From NCBI GenBank assembly GCA_004554455.1, contig SFMG01000030.1:1-18694 (forward strand): DNA of 18,694 nucleotides, given 5' to 3'. The translations under genes and the position numbers were made by a program. Below, in pieces: positions 6,863-15,855 of the stretch. The DNA comes from Bacteroidales bacterium (lineage in GTDB: Bacteria; Bacteroidota; Bacteroidia; Bacteroidales; UBA932). Under the pieces are notes generated by a model. It was not told the origin of the DNA and searched no databases. It worked only from the letters and a program-made list of their open reading frames with translations. The number at the start of each line of letters is the position of its first letter. Positions within the stretch are counted from its first letter, which is position 1.

Positions 6863-8206
6863 TCAGAGCAATCTGGCGGCTATCTCGGACAGCTGGCTTC
6901 GCTCGCCCTTGCGCAGGTTGACGTGCTCGAAGAGGGCCTGTCCGGACATCTTGTCGCCCAGGTGTGTGAGGCCGTTGGACCACTGGTCCAGATAAGGCTG
7001 GTCGATCTGCTGTATGTCGCCCGTGAACACTATCTTGGTGCCCTCCCCGGCCCTGGTGATGATGGTCTTGACCTCATGAGGGGTGAGATTCTGGGCTTCG
7101 TCTATGATGAAGAAAACCTTGCCCAGGCTGCGGCCGCGGATGTAGGCCAGAGGGGAGATGAGCAGTTTCTCGTCTTTGAGCATGGAGTCTATCTTCAGGG
7201 CCTGGCGGCTGCCCGGCTTGAAGCAGTTGCGTATCACGTCGAGATTGTCCATCAGCGGCTGTACGAAAGGGGTCATCTTGCTCTTCTGGTCGCCCGGGAG
7301 GAAGCCCAGGTCCTGATTGCCAAGTATCACTGCAGGTCTCGAGAGTATGATCTGGTCGAATTCGGACTCCTGCTCGAGGGCGGAGGCAAGGGCCAGAAGC
7401 GTCTTGCCCGTGCCGGCCCCTCCGGTGAGGCTGACTAGCTTGATTGCCGGGTTCAGGCAGGCGTCGAGGGCGAATTTCTGCTCGTCGTTGCGTGGACGTA
7501 TGCCGTAGGCCTCGCGTGAGCGCACCAGCACCACGCAGTCGCGGGCGGCGTCGTACCTGCCCAGAGTGGCGGCCTGTCCCTGCTCCCATACGAATCTGAA
7601 GAGCTGGTTGGCGCGTGGTTTCTTCTCGCCCAGGTATTTCCTGTCAAGTGTGCAGGCGGGACCGTAAGCCAGCTCCTGGAGTGCTTCCGCCGGCAGGTCC
7701 TCCACGGTCTGCACCTCCTTGAAGGCCTGGTCGAAGCGCTCTTCCTCGAGGCGGTCGGTCAGATAGTCCTGCACCTCCATTCCCACGGCCTTGGCCTTGA
7801 GTCTCATATTTATGTCCTTGGTAACCAGGGCCACGAAACGGTCGGGATTGTTGTCCCTCACCCACATTGCGGTGGCGATGATGCGATGGTCCTGGATGTC
7901 ATCCCTGAAGCAGTTCCGCAGTTCCTCCGGGAAGGGGTGGTTGAGTTCTACCTTGATGGTACCCAGTCCTTTGCCTATCTCCACCCCGCTTTTGTAGAAG
8001 AGTTTCTTGTCCGAGAGCCTGTCGAGGGTGCGGACGAAGCCCCTAGCGTTGTAGGCGAGCGCATCGTTGCCCTTTTTGAATCTGTCCAGCTCTTCTATGA
8101 CCGCGACCGGAATCACTATGTCATTGTCCTGGAATTTGCGGATTGCCCTATAGTCGTGGAGGATAACATTCGTATCCAGCACGAAAATCTTAGGTTTCTT
8201 TGCCAT
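6863..8206 (-). CDS. phoH: PIN-PhoH fusion protein (PhoH2/YlaK-like)
   Basis: The 447-residue protein joins an N-terminal PIN nuclease domain (about 5-150) to a C-terminal PhoH ATPase domain (about 235-445). PIN acidic residues are visible at LDTNV (Asp11), IEELDRF (Glu38/Glu39), QDHRI (Asp106) and TKDINM (Asp131). The ATPase has Walker A GGAGTGKT (262-269) and Walker B VFFIIDEAQ (364-372), followed by FTGDIQQID (394-402), typical of the superfamily 1-like PhoH fold. Related mycobacterial PhoH2 proteins unwind and cleave RNA; that activity here is inferred by homology. The start is at 8206 because MAKKPKIFVLDTNV matches the usual PIN start. Its upstream neighbour ends 24 nt before it on the same strand, suggesting an operon. 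Confidence 0.92.
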   Translation of the reverse strand: MAKKPKIFVLDTNVILHDYRAIRKFQDNDIVIPVAVIEELDRFKKGNDALAYNARGFVRTLDRLSDKKLFYKSGVEIGKGLGTIKVELNHPFPEELRNCFRDDIQDHRIIATAMWVRDNNPDRFVALVTKDINMRLKAKAVGMEVQDYLTDRLEEERFDQAFKEVQTVEDLPAEALQELAYGPACTLDRKYLGEKKPRANQLFRFVWEQGQAATLGRYDAARDCVVLVRSREAYGIRPRNDEQKFALDACLNPAIKLVSLTGGAGTGKTLLALASALEQESEFDQIILSRPAVILGNQDLGFLPGDQKSKMTPFVQPLMDNLDVIRNCFKPGSRQALKIDSMLKDEKLLISPLAYIRGRSLGKVFFIIDEAQNLTPHEVKTIITRAGEGTKIVFTGDIQQIDQPYLDQWSNGLTHLGDKMSGQALFEHVNLRKGERSQLSEIAARLL

Positions 8207-8230
8207 TATAGTGTCTATTTGTGGTCTCTT

Positions 8231-9298
8231 TCAATCCTCGCCTTCGCTTGCCTGGCTCATAAGCGAGTCTATGATGCGGCCTATCCCGTTCGGGCTGTGG
8301 TCGGTTACGCTTATCCCGCCCGATGGTTTCGGGTGTCCCAGCGGGTAGTAGGCGATGTCCTGCAGCAGCATCTGCGAGTCCAGGTAGTCGAAGTCTATGT
8401 CGCGTATGCGTATCAGCACTCCCGGCACTTCGGAGAAGAGTATGCGCAGCGTGTCGTTCTCCTTGTAGGAGGAGGATATTCCGCTGATATTCAGTTCCGC
8501 ATTGTCGCATATCCTTCCCAGCGCCGCCTGCAGTCCGCCGTCGCATACCGTGGTTCCCGAGAGCACTATGCCGTCGCATACGAGTTCGCGCACCACTTCG
8601 TAGCAGTCGATGAACCAGTCCGCGTCCCCGTTTTCGGGCGCCAGTTCGCCGTTGTCGCCTTCACTGCGGGCCAGCAGCGAGCCTCCGAGCCGGAAAGAGC
8701 AGGTGTCGAAAGGTATATATATAATCCAGTCGGAACCGTCGCCTTCGCATTTTTCCGGGCATATCCTTTCGCTGCCGCAGCCTTCCACCACGCATTCGAG
8801 GCGGCAGCCGTCGTCGCAGTCGCAGAAGCTGTAGCGGCTTACGGAGCAGTCCAGGTCATATATATAATCGGAAGAGGCGGCTACGCTTTCGTAGAAGGCG
8901 GCCATCGCGCCCATGCGCTCCGAGTCCCATTTCCAGTTCAGCGCGAGCTCCAGGCGGTCCAGGGTGAAGTCGCCTTCCTTCCAGATGGCGTCGATCAGGG
9001 CCTTTGCTATCCTGCTGCGGCTGTGCTGCCTCGGGAAGGCCATTTCGAAGTCTCTCGGCCTGAGGGAGAGCTCCTCCACTCTCAAGGCATATCGTGCGAT
9101 GTTTTCGCGGCTGTATGCGTGGCAGCTTGCAGTGCGGTCCAGACTTTCGTCGGATATGCTTCCGCAGACCGGGGCGCTTGCTTTGCGACCGCCGGCTTTC
9201 AGGCGGGACCCACATTCCTCCAGCAGTGCTGCCGGGGTGGAATCCATACGGTTGCCGTCGATGATATATTCGGAATTCAGCGCTGTAAATGCATCCAT
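8231..9298 (-). CDS. PurL/AIR-synthase-like orphan protein with a cysteine-rich insert
   Basis: The 355-residue protein resembles a conserved Bacteroidales protein of unknown role. The C-terminal part (about 230-320) recalls the AIR-synthase-type C-terminal domain of PurL: SGTTVCDGGLQAAL (247-260), a glycine-turn then helix, followed by an acidic DIDFDYLDSQ stretch and a GHP end. No ATP or formylglycinamidine site motif is clear, so I do not assign purine synthesis. The middle carries eight cysteines in 34 residues (151, 159, 161, 165, 169, 174, 180, 184), a possible metal-binding or disulfide-rich insertion. No signal peptide is seen, so it is probably cytoplasmic. It is first in a probable operon with the PIN-PhoH gene and is driven from the divergent promoter shared with folC. 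Confidence 0.6.
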   Translation of the reverse strand: MDAFTALNSEYIIDGNRMDSTPAALLEECGSRLKAGGRKASAPVCGSISDESLDRTASCHAYSRENIARYALRVEELSLRPRDFEMAFPRQHSRSRIAKALIDAIWKEGDFTLDRLELALNWKWDSERMGAMAAFYESVAASSDYIYDLDCSVSRYSFCDCDDGCRLECVVEGCGSERICPEKCEGDGSDWIIYIPFDTCSFRLGGSLLARSEGDNGELAPENGDADWFIDCYEVVRELVCDGIVLSGTTVCDGGLQAALGRICDNAELNISGISSSYKENDTLRILFSEVPGVLIRIRDIDFDYLDSQMLLQDIAYYPLGHPKPSGGISVTDHSPNGIGRIIDSLMSQASEGED

Positions 9299-9311
9299 TG
9301 GCGGATTTGCT

Positions 9312-9355
9312 TTCGATTGAGTTGTAAAATTAAGTAATTTTGGGGTCTGAACAAA
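9312..9355. promoter_or_regulatory. Overlapping divergent promoters between the PurL-like gene and folC
   Basis: Plus strand: TTCG (9312-9315), 19 nt, TAATTTTG (9335-9342), a perfect -7 box ending 22 nt before the folC ATG. Minus strand: TTTG (9355-9352), 19 nt, TAATTTTA (9332-9325), one mismatch in the -7 box. The two -7 boxes abut within the palindrome AAAATTAAGTAATTTT, so the promoters interlock and one polymerase probably excludes the other. Confidence 0.65.
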
Positions 9356-9364
9356 TTTTTTGGA

Positions 9365-10651
9365 ATGAATTCATTTTTCTCGGATTTCAAATCCTTCCAG
9401 ACCTCGGGCTCTGACGCCTACAAGCCGGGCCTGGACAGGATGCTGACCCTGGACCGCGAGGCCGGCTGTCCCCATCGCAGATACCGCTGCATTCACGTGG
9501 CAGGCACCAACGGCAAGGGTTCCGTTTCAAATATGATAGCCGCCTGTCTCGCTGCAAGCGGGCTGAAGGTGGGACTTTACACTTCTCCGCACATACTTGA
9601 CCTGAGGGAAAGGGCCCGCATACGCGATGCTTCGGGTCTCAGGCTCATCCCCGAGGAGGCGGTGCAGGCCTGGGCTGAACGCTGGGGAGACAGGGCGAGG
9701 GAACTGCCCCTGTCCTTTTTCGAGGTGACCACCTCAATGGCCTTCAGCTGGTTCGCCGACGAGGGGGTGGACGTGGCCGTCATCGAATGTGGCCTGGGAG
9801 GCCGTCTGGACAGTACCAACATCATTTCTCCCGAGCTGAGCGTAATCACCAACATAGGCTACGACCACTGCGACATACTGGGAGATACCCTCGCTCAGAT
9901 CGCCTCTGAGAAAGCCGGGATAATCAAGAGCGGAGTGCCTGTGGTGATAGGGGAGTGTCTCCCGGAGACCCGCCCCGTATTCGAAGCGGCAGCCGCGGCG
10001 GCCGGGGCGCCCCTGCACCTGGCTGAGCTCGAATGCCCTCCGCTCTGGGAAAGGCACGGGGAACTGCTGGAAGCAATGGACCTCGGAGGCAATTACCAGA
10101 GGGCAAACCTGCGCACGGTGCTCTGTGCCCTGTCGGTGCTCGGGGTGGAGCCGTCTGTCGATGCCCTCATTCACACGGCCTCGCTGATGGAGTTCCACGG
10201 ACGCTGGGAACGCCTGCTTTCCGACCCGGAACTCATCTGCGACATAGGCCACAATGCCCACGGCCTGCGCTGGAACTTCGCCCGTCTGACGGAGTTGACG
10301 GAAGGGGGCCGTCCGCTCGTAATGGTCTATGGCTCAGTCGCTGACAAAGATGTGGATGCGGTCCTTCGCCTGATGCCGCGAGCTGCAATGATATATTTCA
10401 CCAATGCCGAAGGCAGCCGTGCCCTGCCGGCCGGAGAGTGCTGCCGCCGCTACGAGGACTGCTGTGCCGCGGCCGGACTGCGTGCCTGCGAAAGGCGTGT
10501 CGTCCCCTCCGTCGCCGATGCCCTTTCCGCCGCTTTGGAATATGCGCGTGGCCTGGAAAATGCCGGCACTCCGTCTGAGGCACGGCCTTTGATATATGTA
10601 GGCGGCAGTACATACGTCGTCGCGGAGGCCATTGCGGCCCTGCGCGGATAG
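9365..10651 (+). CDS. folC: Folylpolyglutamate synthase / dihydrofolate synthase
   Basis: This Mur-ligase-family enzyme adds glutamate to dihydropteroate and/or folates using ATP, in the cytoplasm. The 428-residue sequence is full length. It has an N-terminal FQTSGSDAYKPGLDRML (11-27), the P-loop HVAGTNGKGSVS (44-55), the omega-loop region GLYTSPHIL, GLGGRLDSTN (143-152), ITNIGYDHCDILG (161-173), and SEKAG with Lys183, the position of the carbamylated lysine in this family. The C-terminal domain begins near MEFHGRWERL and includes DIGHNAHG. No Shine-Dalgarno precedes the ATG. The giant alpha-2-macroglobulin-like gene follows after 32 nt and may be cotranscribed. Confidence 0.95.
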   Translation: MNSFFSDFKSFQTSGSDAYKPGLDRMLTLDREAGCPHRRYRCIHVAGTNGKGSVSNMIAACLAASGLKVGLYTSPHILDLRERARIRDASGLRLIPEEAVQAWAERWGDRARELPLSFFEVTTSMAFSWFADEGVDVAVIECGLGGRLDSTNIISPELSVITNIGYDHCDILGDTLAQIASEKAGIIKSGVPVVIGECLPETRPVFEAAAAAAGAPLHLAELECPPLWERHGELLEAMDLGGNYQRANLRTVLCALSVLGVEPSVDALIHTASLMEFHGRWERLLSDPELICDIGHNAHGLRWNFARLTELTEGGRPLVMVYGSVADKDVDAVLRLMPRAAMIYFTNAEGSRALPAGECCRRYEDCCAAAGLRACERRVVPSVADALSAALEYARGLENAGTPSEARPLIYVGGSTYVVAEAIAALRG

Positions 10652-10683
10652 AAATATCTCCATAACAGCAATATTCCACAGTT

Positions 10684-13600
10684 ATGCACAGTAAACATAC
10701 ACTCAGGACTGCATTCGCGACAATTGCGCTTTTGTTGGCGGGTGCTGTCATCCTCTATGCCGGATTCAAGGTCGCAGACGGCCGCAGCACGGAGAGGGAA
10801 CTCAAGGACCTATGGAAGAAATATGAGGCCGCGCAGGCTTCCGACAGGCCGGCCGCCCAGCTGGACATATTGACGGAAATCAAGGACGCGGCGGCGAAAA
10901 GGCATCTCGCCCTGGACTGGTACGACGCCTGCGTGGCATACAAGAGGGTCGCAGCCGGCATCAACTGGAAGCTGAGGGACTCGCTCCAGAGGCAGCTCAG
11001 CAGGGAAATGGAGGATTTCGGAGAGCCGGTTCTGCCTCTTGTATATTCCTTTGCGGACGCTCCCTATTATCTTCAGAAGAAGGGACTGGACTATGTCAGG
11101 GCCAATTCCGCAGCGCTCAAGGCCTCTTTCAATCCCGCTCTCCAGAGCAAGGACAGCCGCTTCGGTGACGAGATGGGGGCACTGCTGCTGAAGGATTTTC
11201 AGAATGACTACAATTACGCCCTCTGGGCAATACTGAAGTGGGATTACGACGAGGAGACAGAGGCGGAGCTCCGCTCATATCTCAAAGGCTCGCAGCCTCA
11301 GACGGCCTTGCTGGATTTCCTATCCCCGGACAGCGGAAAGGATTCCTATGCGGCTTATCTTGAGAAATACAAGGGCAGCGTCTATGCCCTGCTGGCCGGG
11401 AATGAACTCCTCTCCCGCCGTTTCTCCGCCCTTCAGTCCAGGGGCAGCTCGGAGCAGTTCAAGGCCCTGAGGGCCTCCTGCGACTCGCTCAAGGCCGAAG
11501 CGGCACGTTTCAAGGGGGAGGACAGGGAAGTGGCAGCCCTCTGCCACAATGCGGAAGAGATAGCCACGGCCCTCGATTCCAAGAGCCTGGACTTTATGCT
11601 CGAAGACCTCGTTCTCTCCGTATATGCACGGAACTTATCCAAAGTAGATGTCTGCGTGCGCAAGGACGGCAAGGAGGTATATCGTGGCAGCGTCGCCTCC
11701 TCTTCGAAGCCGTATTACGCTCCGGACACCCTGAAATTGCAGCTGCCGGACAAGTTCGACGACGGCGATTACAGCGTCGAGTGCAGCAGCGGCCAGGTCA
11801 GCCGCAGCGAGGACTGGAGCCGCCGCAACCTGTCCGTGTCGCTTCAGCAGCGCAGCGACGCCTATTATATATATGTATGCACCCAGAAGGAAGGCAGGCC
11901 GGTGGGCGATTTCGAATACAGCCTCAGCCGTGAGCGCAACAGGAGCATATATTCCGGAAAGGGCAATTGCAGCAAGGGATATTTCCGCCTGCCCGACGGC
12001 TTCGCGGATTTCGTCAGCAACGAAAAGAGCAATGTCATTCTCAGTTGCAAGGCCATTGTCGATGGGCGCGTCCGGCTTTCGGAAACCCTGTCTCCGAGCC
12101 GCAGTCTTGCCGGGAAGGAGAGTAAGCTGTCCGAGGAAAGCGTGATTCTGAGCGACTGCTCGGCTTACAGGCCGGGGGACAGGCTGGGATTCAAGGCCAT
12201 ACTCTACACCCAGGACGGGGACGGGAATCGCGCTACGGTCCCTGCCGGACGCAGCTGTGAAATGGCCCTCTATGATTCCGAAATGAATATGATTGAGAGT
12301 AGGCCGCTGAAAACCAATGACTTCGGCTCTGTGTTCGGGGAGTTTTCACTGCCTGTGGGCAAGCGTGGCGGAATGTGGTCTTTGAGACTGAGCAGTTCCG
12401 GACACAGTCTGGGTGTGAAATTGTTCAGACTTGATGAATTCACCCTTCCGGAATATGTGCTGGAGTTTGCCGAAAGGAAGGGGGCCTGCATTGCCGGGGA
12501 TACAGCTACGGTCAGGGGCAGTGTGAGCGCCTATTCTGGTCACGTGCCCGGAAACGCGCTGCTGCGCTGGAGTGCGGCAGGGCAGGAAGGAGAAACGCTT
12601 GTGGCCGATGACGGCAGCTTCGTATTCTCCTTCAAGACAGACGGAGCCAGTGCCTGGAACAGGGGAGAGCCGGTGACTGTGCGTCTCTGTCCGGCCAGCG
12701 GACAGACTCTGGAGTTCAGCACCATGGTCAATGTGGTGGCGAAGATGAGACTCATTGCCGATATCCCGTCTTCCGTGGAGGACAGTCTGGTTTTCAGTCT
12801 GGCTGAGAGGTCTTTTCTTCCGGAGAATGTGCGTCTGGAGTGGGTTCTGGAAAAGGATGGCAAGCGTGTGAAGGGAGAGAGTTTCTCTCCGGGCAGCCGT
12901 GTGGAGTGTGATCTGTCTTTCCTTTCCGATGGAGTATATATATTGAAAATCAAGGCTTTGGCTTCGTCCGCATCGGGGCGCGAGCTGAAGACTGAGAGAA
13001 GCTGGGAGCTGGTGAAGCTTTCTTCTTCCTGCGAGTCTGTGGATTTCCCTGTATCTGCCTTCCTGCGCAAGACGGATGGAGACGCCATAGGCTGTCAGAT
13101 GGTTGACAGCGAGAAAGAGCTCTGGGCTGTTGTCCAGCTCTGGGAGGGCCCGGGCCGGGAACTGCGTCACGAGCTGGTGAAGCTTTCAGGAAAATGCGGG
13201 GACAGGGCTGCCGTGAAAAACCTGTCCTGGGAGTGGAAGGATTCCTATCCCGATGTGGTCTGGCTGAGCGTATTCTATTTCCGCGACGGTGCTTCCGGCC
13301 AGCAGACCTTCAGCTACAGGCGCCCGCGCAAGCCGGAGACAATGGACCTGCGCTTCGTTTCTCTGAAGAGGGAGTGGCTGCCGTCTTCGCTTTGCCGCAT
13401 AAGTGTGCGCGGCAGTGCCGGCAGCGAGCTGGCAGCGTCGGTGTTCGACCTTGCCACCGAGACGATTATGCCTAACCGCTGGACGGCGCCGAAGGAATAT
13501 GTACCATATTTCAGATTCAATGCCTTCAGCAGAAAGTGCTGCGGCAGCGACCGGCTTTCTCCGCGCATCGTGCCTATGTATTCTATGTCCAAGTCCCTTT

Positions 13601-15855
13601 CGAGCCGGGCTGTCCTTGCTAACGGAGCTGCCCTTGAGGAAGGGGCTGTAGTCGATGATAGCGTTGAGGAGTCGTTCGAGGAGGAGGCCATTCCTTTCCA
13701 GTTGGTGAACAATGAGCTTCTGGATACGAAACTGCGCAGTTCTTTCCTCAGCCGCCTGTGCTTCGAGCCTTGCCTGAGGCCGGATGCGGACGGGAATCTG
13801 AGCTTCTCATTCAACAGCTCGGACCGTCTGTCCAGCTATGCGGTGCAGCTCTTTGCCCACGACAGGGATATGAATTGCGCGAGCATACGCGAAACCATTC
13901 TGATCACTTTGCCGCTCAAGCTGACGCTTATGCCGCCGGCCTGCCTCTATGAGGGCGACAGCTGGAGAATCAGGGCCGAGCTCAGCTCCACCGCCTCTGT
14001 GGATATGTCCGGCTATGCCCTCCTGAGTCTCTTTGCCGGGGGTTCTGCTGGAAAGGATGCCCTGTTCCAGCTGAGACTTGATGATGTCCGGGTGGCTGCC
14101 GGCAGTTCGGTAGCCCTTGATTTCGGTACCCTTCCTCAGGAGATCTACGCTTCTCTGGCGGCCTGCGGTGCCGATAGTCTGGGCGTGCGGCTCGACTTCG
14201 TCTCTTCGGATGGCGCCACGGAATATTCGGATGCGGTCTTCCACAGCATTCCGGTCAAGCCATCCTTCCAGACCATTACCGAGGCTCATTCTGCAGTGCT
14301 TCTGGCAGGAGCTGACAGGGATTCTCTGCTGGCGGTGCTCCGCAGCCGTTTCACAAACAGTTCCCCTTACGGGGCGGAGTATTCAGAGCACAGTCTCGCC
14401 GAGATGCTCAGGGAGACAGTCCCAGACTTCCAGAATCCGGAGAACGACAATGCGATTTCCCTGGTCAACGCCCTGTATGTCAACGCTTTGTCCGCCCGTC
14501 TGAAGGGCGCCGGAGTTTCGGATGCCGAGCTCCTTGACAGGCTCAAGCGTTGCGCCTGCCCGCAGGGCGGCTTCTCCTGGTTCGAGGGTATGGACGCCTC
14601 TCCGTCCGTAACTGCAATGGTGCTCTTCCGTATGGCCAGGGCCGGCATCGATTCTGAACTGGGGGAGGAAATCCGCAGCAAGGCCTGCGCCTTCCTCGAC
14701 AGGGAGCAGTTCGCTTCCAAGGGAAAGCGTCCGTGGTGGTATGGCGGGATAAGTCTGGAGAACTATCTTCTGGTCAGGTCGATGTATGCAGACCTGCCTC
14801 TGGCGGCAAGCCCGGACAGGGAGAGCCGCAAGGAGATTTCCAACTTCCTGGTTCCGCGAAAGAAGCGAGGCCTGAACGGGGCTGTGCTGCAAAAGGCGGA
14901 ACGCCTGTATATACTTATGAACCTTGCCTCCGGCCAGGACGGGAAGTCGCAGCTCTCCGGGCAGGACGGGAAATCGTTGGCCGCCTCTCTGGGGATACGC
15001 GTTGCGACCGCGAAGCGTATATATGCCTCAATAAGCGCTGACTACGCCTCTCTCGCCGAATATGCGCAGCGCCACGATGCCGCCGGCTGCTATTACCCCA
15101 ACGCCGTTATGCCTTGGCGGGGGCTTATGGAAAGCGAGGCCTTCGTGCATTCGCTGCTCTGCGACCTAATGGACCGGGTTCCGGAATATGTCGATAGCCG
15201 CCTGCGCAACGAGTGCGCCTCCATTGCGGACGGCATACGTATATGGCTGATGCTGCAGAAGGAAAGCCAGGCCTGGGAAGCCGACCCTTCATACGTGGAC
15301 GCAATCGCCTCCGTGCTTCGCGGCTCCGACAGTGTGCTCGACACAAGGGTAGCGGTGCTGAGCAAGAGCAGCCGCAAGCCTTTCGCTGAGATACTTCCTG
15401 CCGGCAACGGTTTCACCATATCCCTGACATATAAAAAAGTCCGCGGGGACGGAAGCCTCGCGGAGATTTCTGAAGGCGACGAACTCGCCGTTGGGGACAA
15501 GATTGTCGCCGAATATTCGGTCTGGAGTGCAGAGAACCGCAGCTTCGTGCGGCTGAAGATGCCGCGCCCTGCCTGTCTGGTGCCTCAGAACCAGCTTTCT
15601 GGCGTCAGCCGGCCGACTTTCGTTCCGTCCGGCATCGCCCGCTACTCCTTCACTCCTTTCGGCTACCGTTGGGTGCGTCCGGAATCGAGCGAGTATTGGT
15701 TCGAGTCTTTCCCTGAGGAGAAAGTCTGCATCAGCGAGACTCTCTTTGTGAACAGTGCGGGACGTTTCAGCGCTCCGGCTCCGGAGATCGAATGCCTTTA
15801 CGCCCCGCACTACAGGGCAAATTACTCTGCGGGAACGGTTTCGGCAGGGCTCTGA
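10684..15855 (+). CDS. Alpha-2-macroglobulin family protein lacking the thioester
   Basis: This 1,723-residue exported protein has the bacterial alpha-2-macroglobulin layout. An N-terminal hydrophobic segment (about 9-29) has no lipobox cysteine, so it is a signal peptide or membrane anchor rather than a lipoprotein signal. A helical region of about 280 residues follows, then macroglobulin domains: the MG2 hallmark YRPGDRLGFKAIL begins at 495 and FRLDEFTLPEYVLEF at 581. The A2M core has PDADGNLSFSF before DRLSSYAVQLF (about 1035-1060) and PPACLYEGDSWRIRAEL (about 1084-1100). An alpha-alpha-barrel thioester-type domain runs about 1220-1550. Where the reactive CxEQ belongs, the protein reads PYGAEYSEH (1228-1236), so covalent trapping of proteases is not expected. 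Its role is therefore probably structural or protease-binding in the periplasm. Its 3' end overlaps the convergent EF-hand gene by 34 bp. Confidence 0.85.
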   Translation: MHSKHTLRTAFATIALLLAGAVILYAGFKVADGRSTERELKDLWKKYEAAQASDRPAAQLDILTEIKDAAAKRHLALDWYDACVAYKRVAAGINWKLRDSLQRQLSREMEDFGEPVLPLVYSFADAPYYLQKKGLDYVRANSAALKASFNPALQSKDSRFGDEMGALLLKDFQNDYNYALWAILKWDYDEETEAELRSYLKGSQPQTALLDFLSPDSGKDSYAAYLEKYKGSVYALLAGNELLSRRFSALQSRGSSEQFKALRASCDSLKAEAARFKGEDREVAALCHNAEEIATALDSKSLDFMLEDLVLSVYARNLSKVDVCVRKDGKEVYRGSVASSSKPYYAPDTLKLQLPDKFDDGDYSVECSSGQVSRSEDWSRRNLSVSLQQRSDAYYIYVCTQKEGRPVGDFEYSLSRERNRSIYSGKGNCSKGYFRLPDGFADFVSNEKSNVILSCKAIVDGRVRLSETLSPSRSLAGKESKLSEESVILSDCSAYRPGDRLGFKAILYTQDGDGNRATVPAGRSCEMALYDSEMNMIESRPLKTNDFGSVFGEFSLPVGKRGGMWSLRLSSSGHSLGVKLFRLDEFTLPEYVLEFAERKGACIAGDTATVRGSVSAYSGHVPGNALLRWSAAGQEGETLVADDGSFVFSFKTDGASAWNRGEPVTVRLCPASGQTLEFSTMVNVVAKMRLIADIPSSVEDSLVFSLAERSFLPENVRLEWVLEKDGKRVKGESFSPGSRVECDLSFLSDGVYILKIKALASSASGRELKTERSWELVKLSSSCESVDFPVSAFLRKTDGDAIGCQMVDSEKELWAVVQLWEGPGRELRHELVKLSGKCGDRAAVKNLSWEWKDSYPDVVWLSVFYFRDGASGQQTFSYRRPRKPETMDLRFVSLKREWLPSSLCRISVRGSAGSELAASVFDLATETIMPNRWTAPKEYVPYFRFNAFSRKCCGSDRLSPRIVPMYSMSKSLSSRAVLANGAALEEGAVVDDSVEESFEEEAIPFQLVNNELLDTKLRSSFLSRLCFEPCLRPDADGNLSFSFNSSDRLSSYAVQLFAHDRDMNCASIRETILITLPLKLTLMPPACLYEGDSWRIRAELSSTASVDMSGYALLSLFAGGSAGKDALFQLRLDDVRVAAGSSVALDFGTLPQEIYASLAACGADSLGVRLDFVSSDGATEYSDAVFHSIPVKPSFQTITEAHSAVLLAGADRDSLLAVLRSRFTNSSPYGAEYSEHSLAEMLRETVPDFQNPENDNAISLVNALYVNALSARLKGAGVSDAELLDRLKRCACPQGGFSWFEGMDASPSVTAMVLFRMARAGIDSELGEEIRSKACAFLDREQFASKGKRPWWYGGISLENYLLVRSMYADLPLAASPDRESRKEISNFLVPRKKRGLNGAVLQKAERLYILMNLASGQDGKSQLSGQDGKSLAASLGIRVATAKRIYASISADYASLAEYAQRHDAAGCYYPNAVMPWRGLMESEAFVHSLLCDLMDRVPEYVDSRLRNECASIADGIRIWLMLQKESQAWEADPSYVDAIASVLRGSDSVLDTRVAVLSKSSRKPFAEILPAGNGFTISLTYKKVRGDGSLAEISEGDELAVGDKIVAEYSVWSAENRSFVRLKMPRPACLVPQNQLSGVSRPTFVPSGIARYSFTPFGYRWVRPESSEYWFESFPEEKVCISETLFVNSAGRFSAPAPEIECLYAPHYRANYSAGTVSAGL
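14929..14976 (+). repeat. In-frame 27-nt tandem duplication inside the macroglobulin gene
   Basis: The 21-nt segments 14929-14949 and 14956-14976 differ at two third-codon positions and both encode SGQDGKS. The period is 27 nt (nine codons). The first unit looks like an in-frame insertion on the surface of the thioester-type helical domain. Confidence 0.7.

Noticed and set aside
7886..9337. Plus-strand ORF of 483 codons opposite the PIN-PhoH and PurL-like genes
   Set aside because: It spans two genes and their intergenic gap, is rich in Val, Ala and Tyr as expected of an antisense shadow, and runs through the divergent promoter.
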